Of a DNA stretch of 64,000 bases, positions 1-64,000 are shown one piece after another. This DNA is from Lepidonotus clava (taxonomy: Eukaryota; Annelida; Polychaeta; Phyllodocida; Polynoidae), in NCBI GenBank assembly GCA_936440205.1, contig OW387147.1:32823629-32887628 (forward strand). Reading direction: 5' to 3'. The stretch's first letter is position 1; each line of letters starts with the position of its first letter. Below the pieces are notes generated by a model. The model was not told the origin of the DNA. It did not search any database and saw only the letters and a program-made list of their open reading frames with translations. The position numbers and the translations under genes are program-made.

Positions 1-147
1 ATTTAATTTATAAAAATCACTAATGGGATCCACTTCAATCTACCTGGAACACCCTCAGGAGCCTTTGATTTTAGGGCTGAGTACGCCCCATGTATATCAT
101 TGCTATTATACTTGTAGACAACTGCTATAAGATGCTATGTCACTCAC

Positions 148-63737
<63,590 letters not shown>

Positions 63738-64000
63738 GGCTCCTTATTATACAAGCGCTTTTAATGCTATCCTAAATGCAAGAGGCCTAAAAAGCTCCAG
63801 AGGCCTCCGATATGGTTAATGCATGGCGAACCGGTGCTCCGTTTTGTAACTCTCAATGAACATATAAATTACTAAATAATAAGTTTTTAAGCTATAAAAC
63901 AGTGAGGTAAAGATGACACTTGATGTAATATTCAGTGACGGACGCAAAGGATGCCGGGACGCAGGGTCGCAATGCACCACGGGAAGGTTGGCATGTCAGA
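63738..64000 (-). other. 5' untranslated / upstream region of the ligand gene
   Basis: Contains the in-frame stop just before the ATG. I cannot point to a transcription start or a convincing core promoter element within these 263 bases, so the first exon may extend beyond the window or be preceded by a non-coding exon. Confidence 0.45.

Overview
The window is a piece of an animal genome. It has many short exons with GT-AG introns, LINE, SINE, MITE and Ty3/gypsy repeats, and homopolymer and minisatellite tracts. The repeat types and the Notch-ligand gene suggest a marine invertebrate bilaterian (amphioxus, echinoderm, hemichordate or a lophotrochozoan). I cannot fix the species from the sequence.

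Almost everything belongs to one gene on the minus strand. It starts at 63737 (signal peptide) and runs off the low-coordinate end at 148. I place 51 coding exons by GT/AG splice sites, phase and domain continuity. Their lengths sum to 12,093 nt, exactly 4,031 codons. The product starts like a Notch ligand: signal peptide, MNNL-type N-terminal region (exons at 56.6, 55.2 and 39.7 kb) and a DSL domain with all six cysteines (38.8 kb, last cysteine in the next exon). About 100 EGF-like domains follow. The known Jagged/Serrate (about 16 EGFs) and Delta (about 6-9) families are far shorter. The transmembrane and cytoplasmic end lies outside the window.

The EGF region has two parts. From 38 to 23 kb are unique exons, mostly two EGFs each, GC-rich at third positions. 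From 21.2 to 3.7 kb is a tandem array of four units with a 4,462-bp period, nearly identical to each other. Each unit holds six exons and 16 EGFs; the top unit is truncated to 13 plus one. Each unit is itself three diverged exon pairs, so the array is a higher-order repeat. Variants in the middle of the unit group copies 1 with 3 and 2 with 4, pointing to duplication of a two-unit block. Two more unique exons (1.1-1.4 kb and 0.15-0.28 kb) carry the last four EGFs seen.

Introns hold the mobile DNA. Intron 4 (15.4 kb) contains a young, whole-looking Ty3/gypsy LTR retrotransposon (40934-54467, minus strand, LTRs about 99.8% identical). It carries gag, pol and a third long ORF with zinc-finger motifs, and is nested inside an older terminal-inverted-repeat element. 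A decayed LINE fragment lies just above the EGF array (21.4-22.6 kb). Introns 1 and 2 carry several inverted-repeat elements, including an ~0.9-kb element with a 20-bp motif repeated in both orientations and a perfect 38-bp palindrome. No second host gene is supported.
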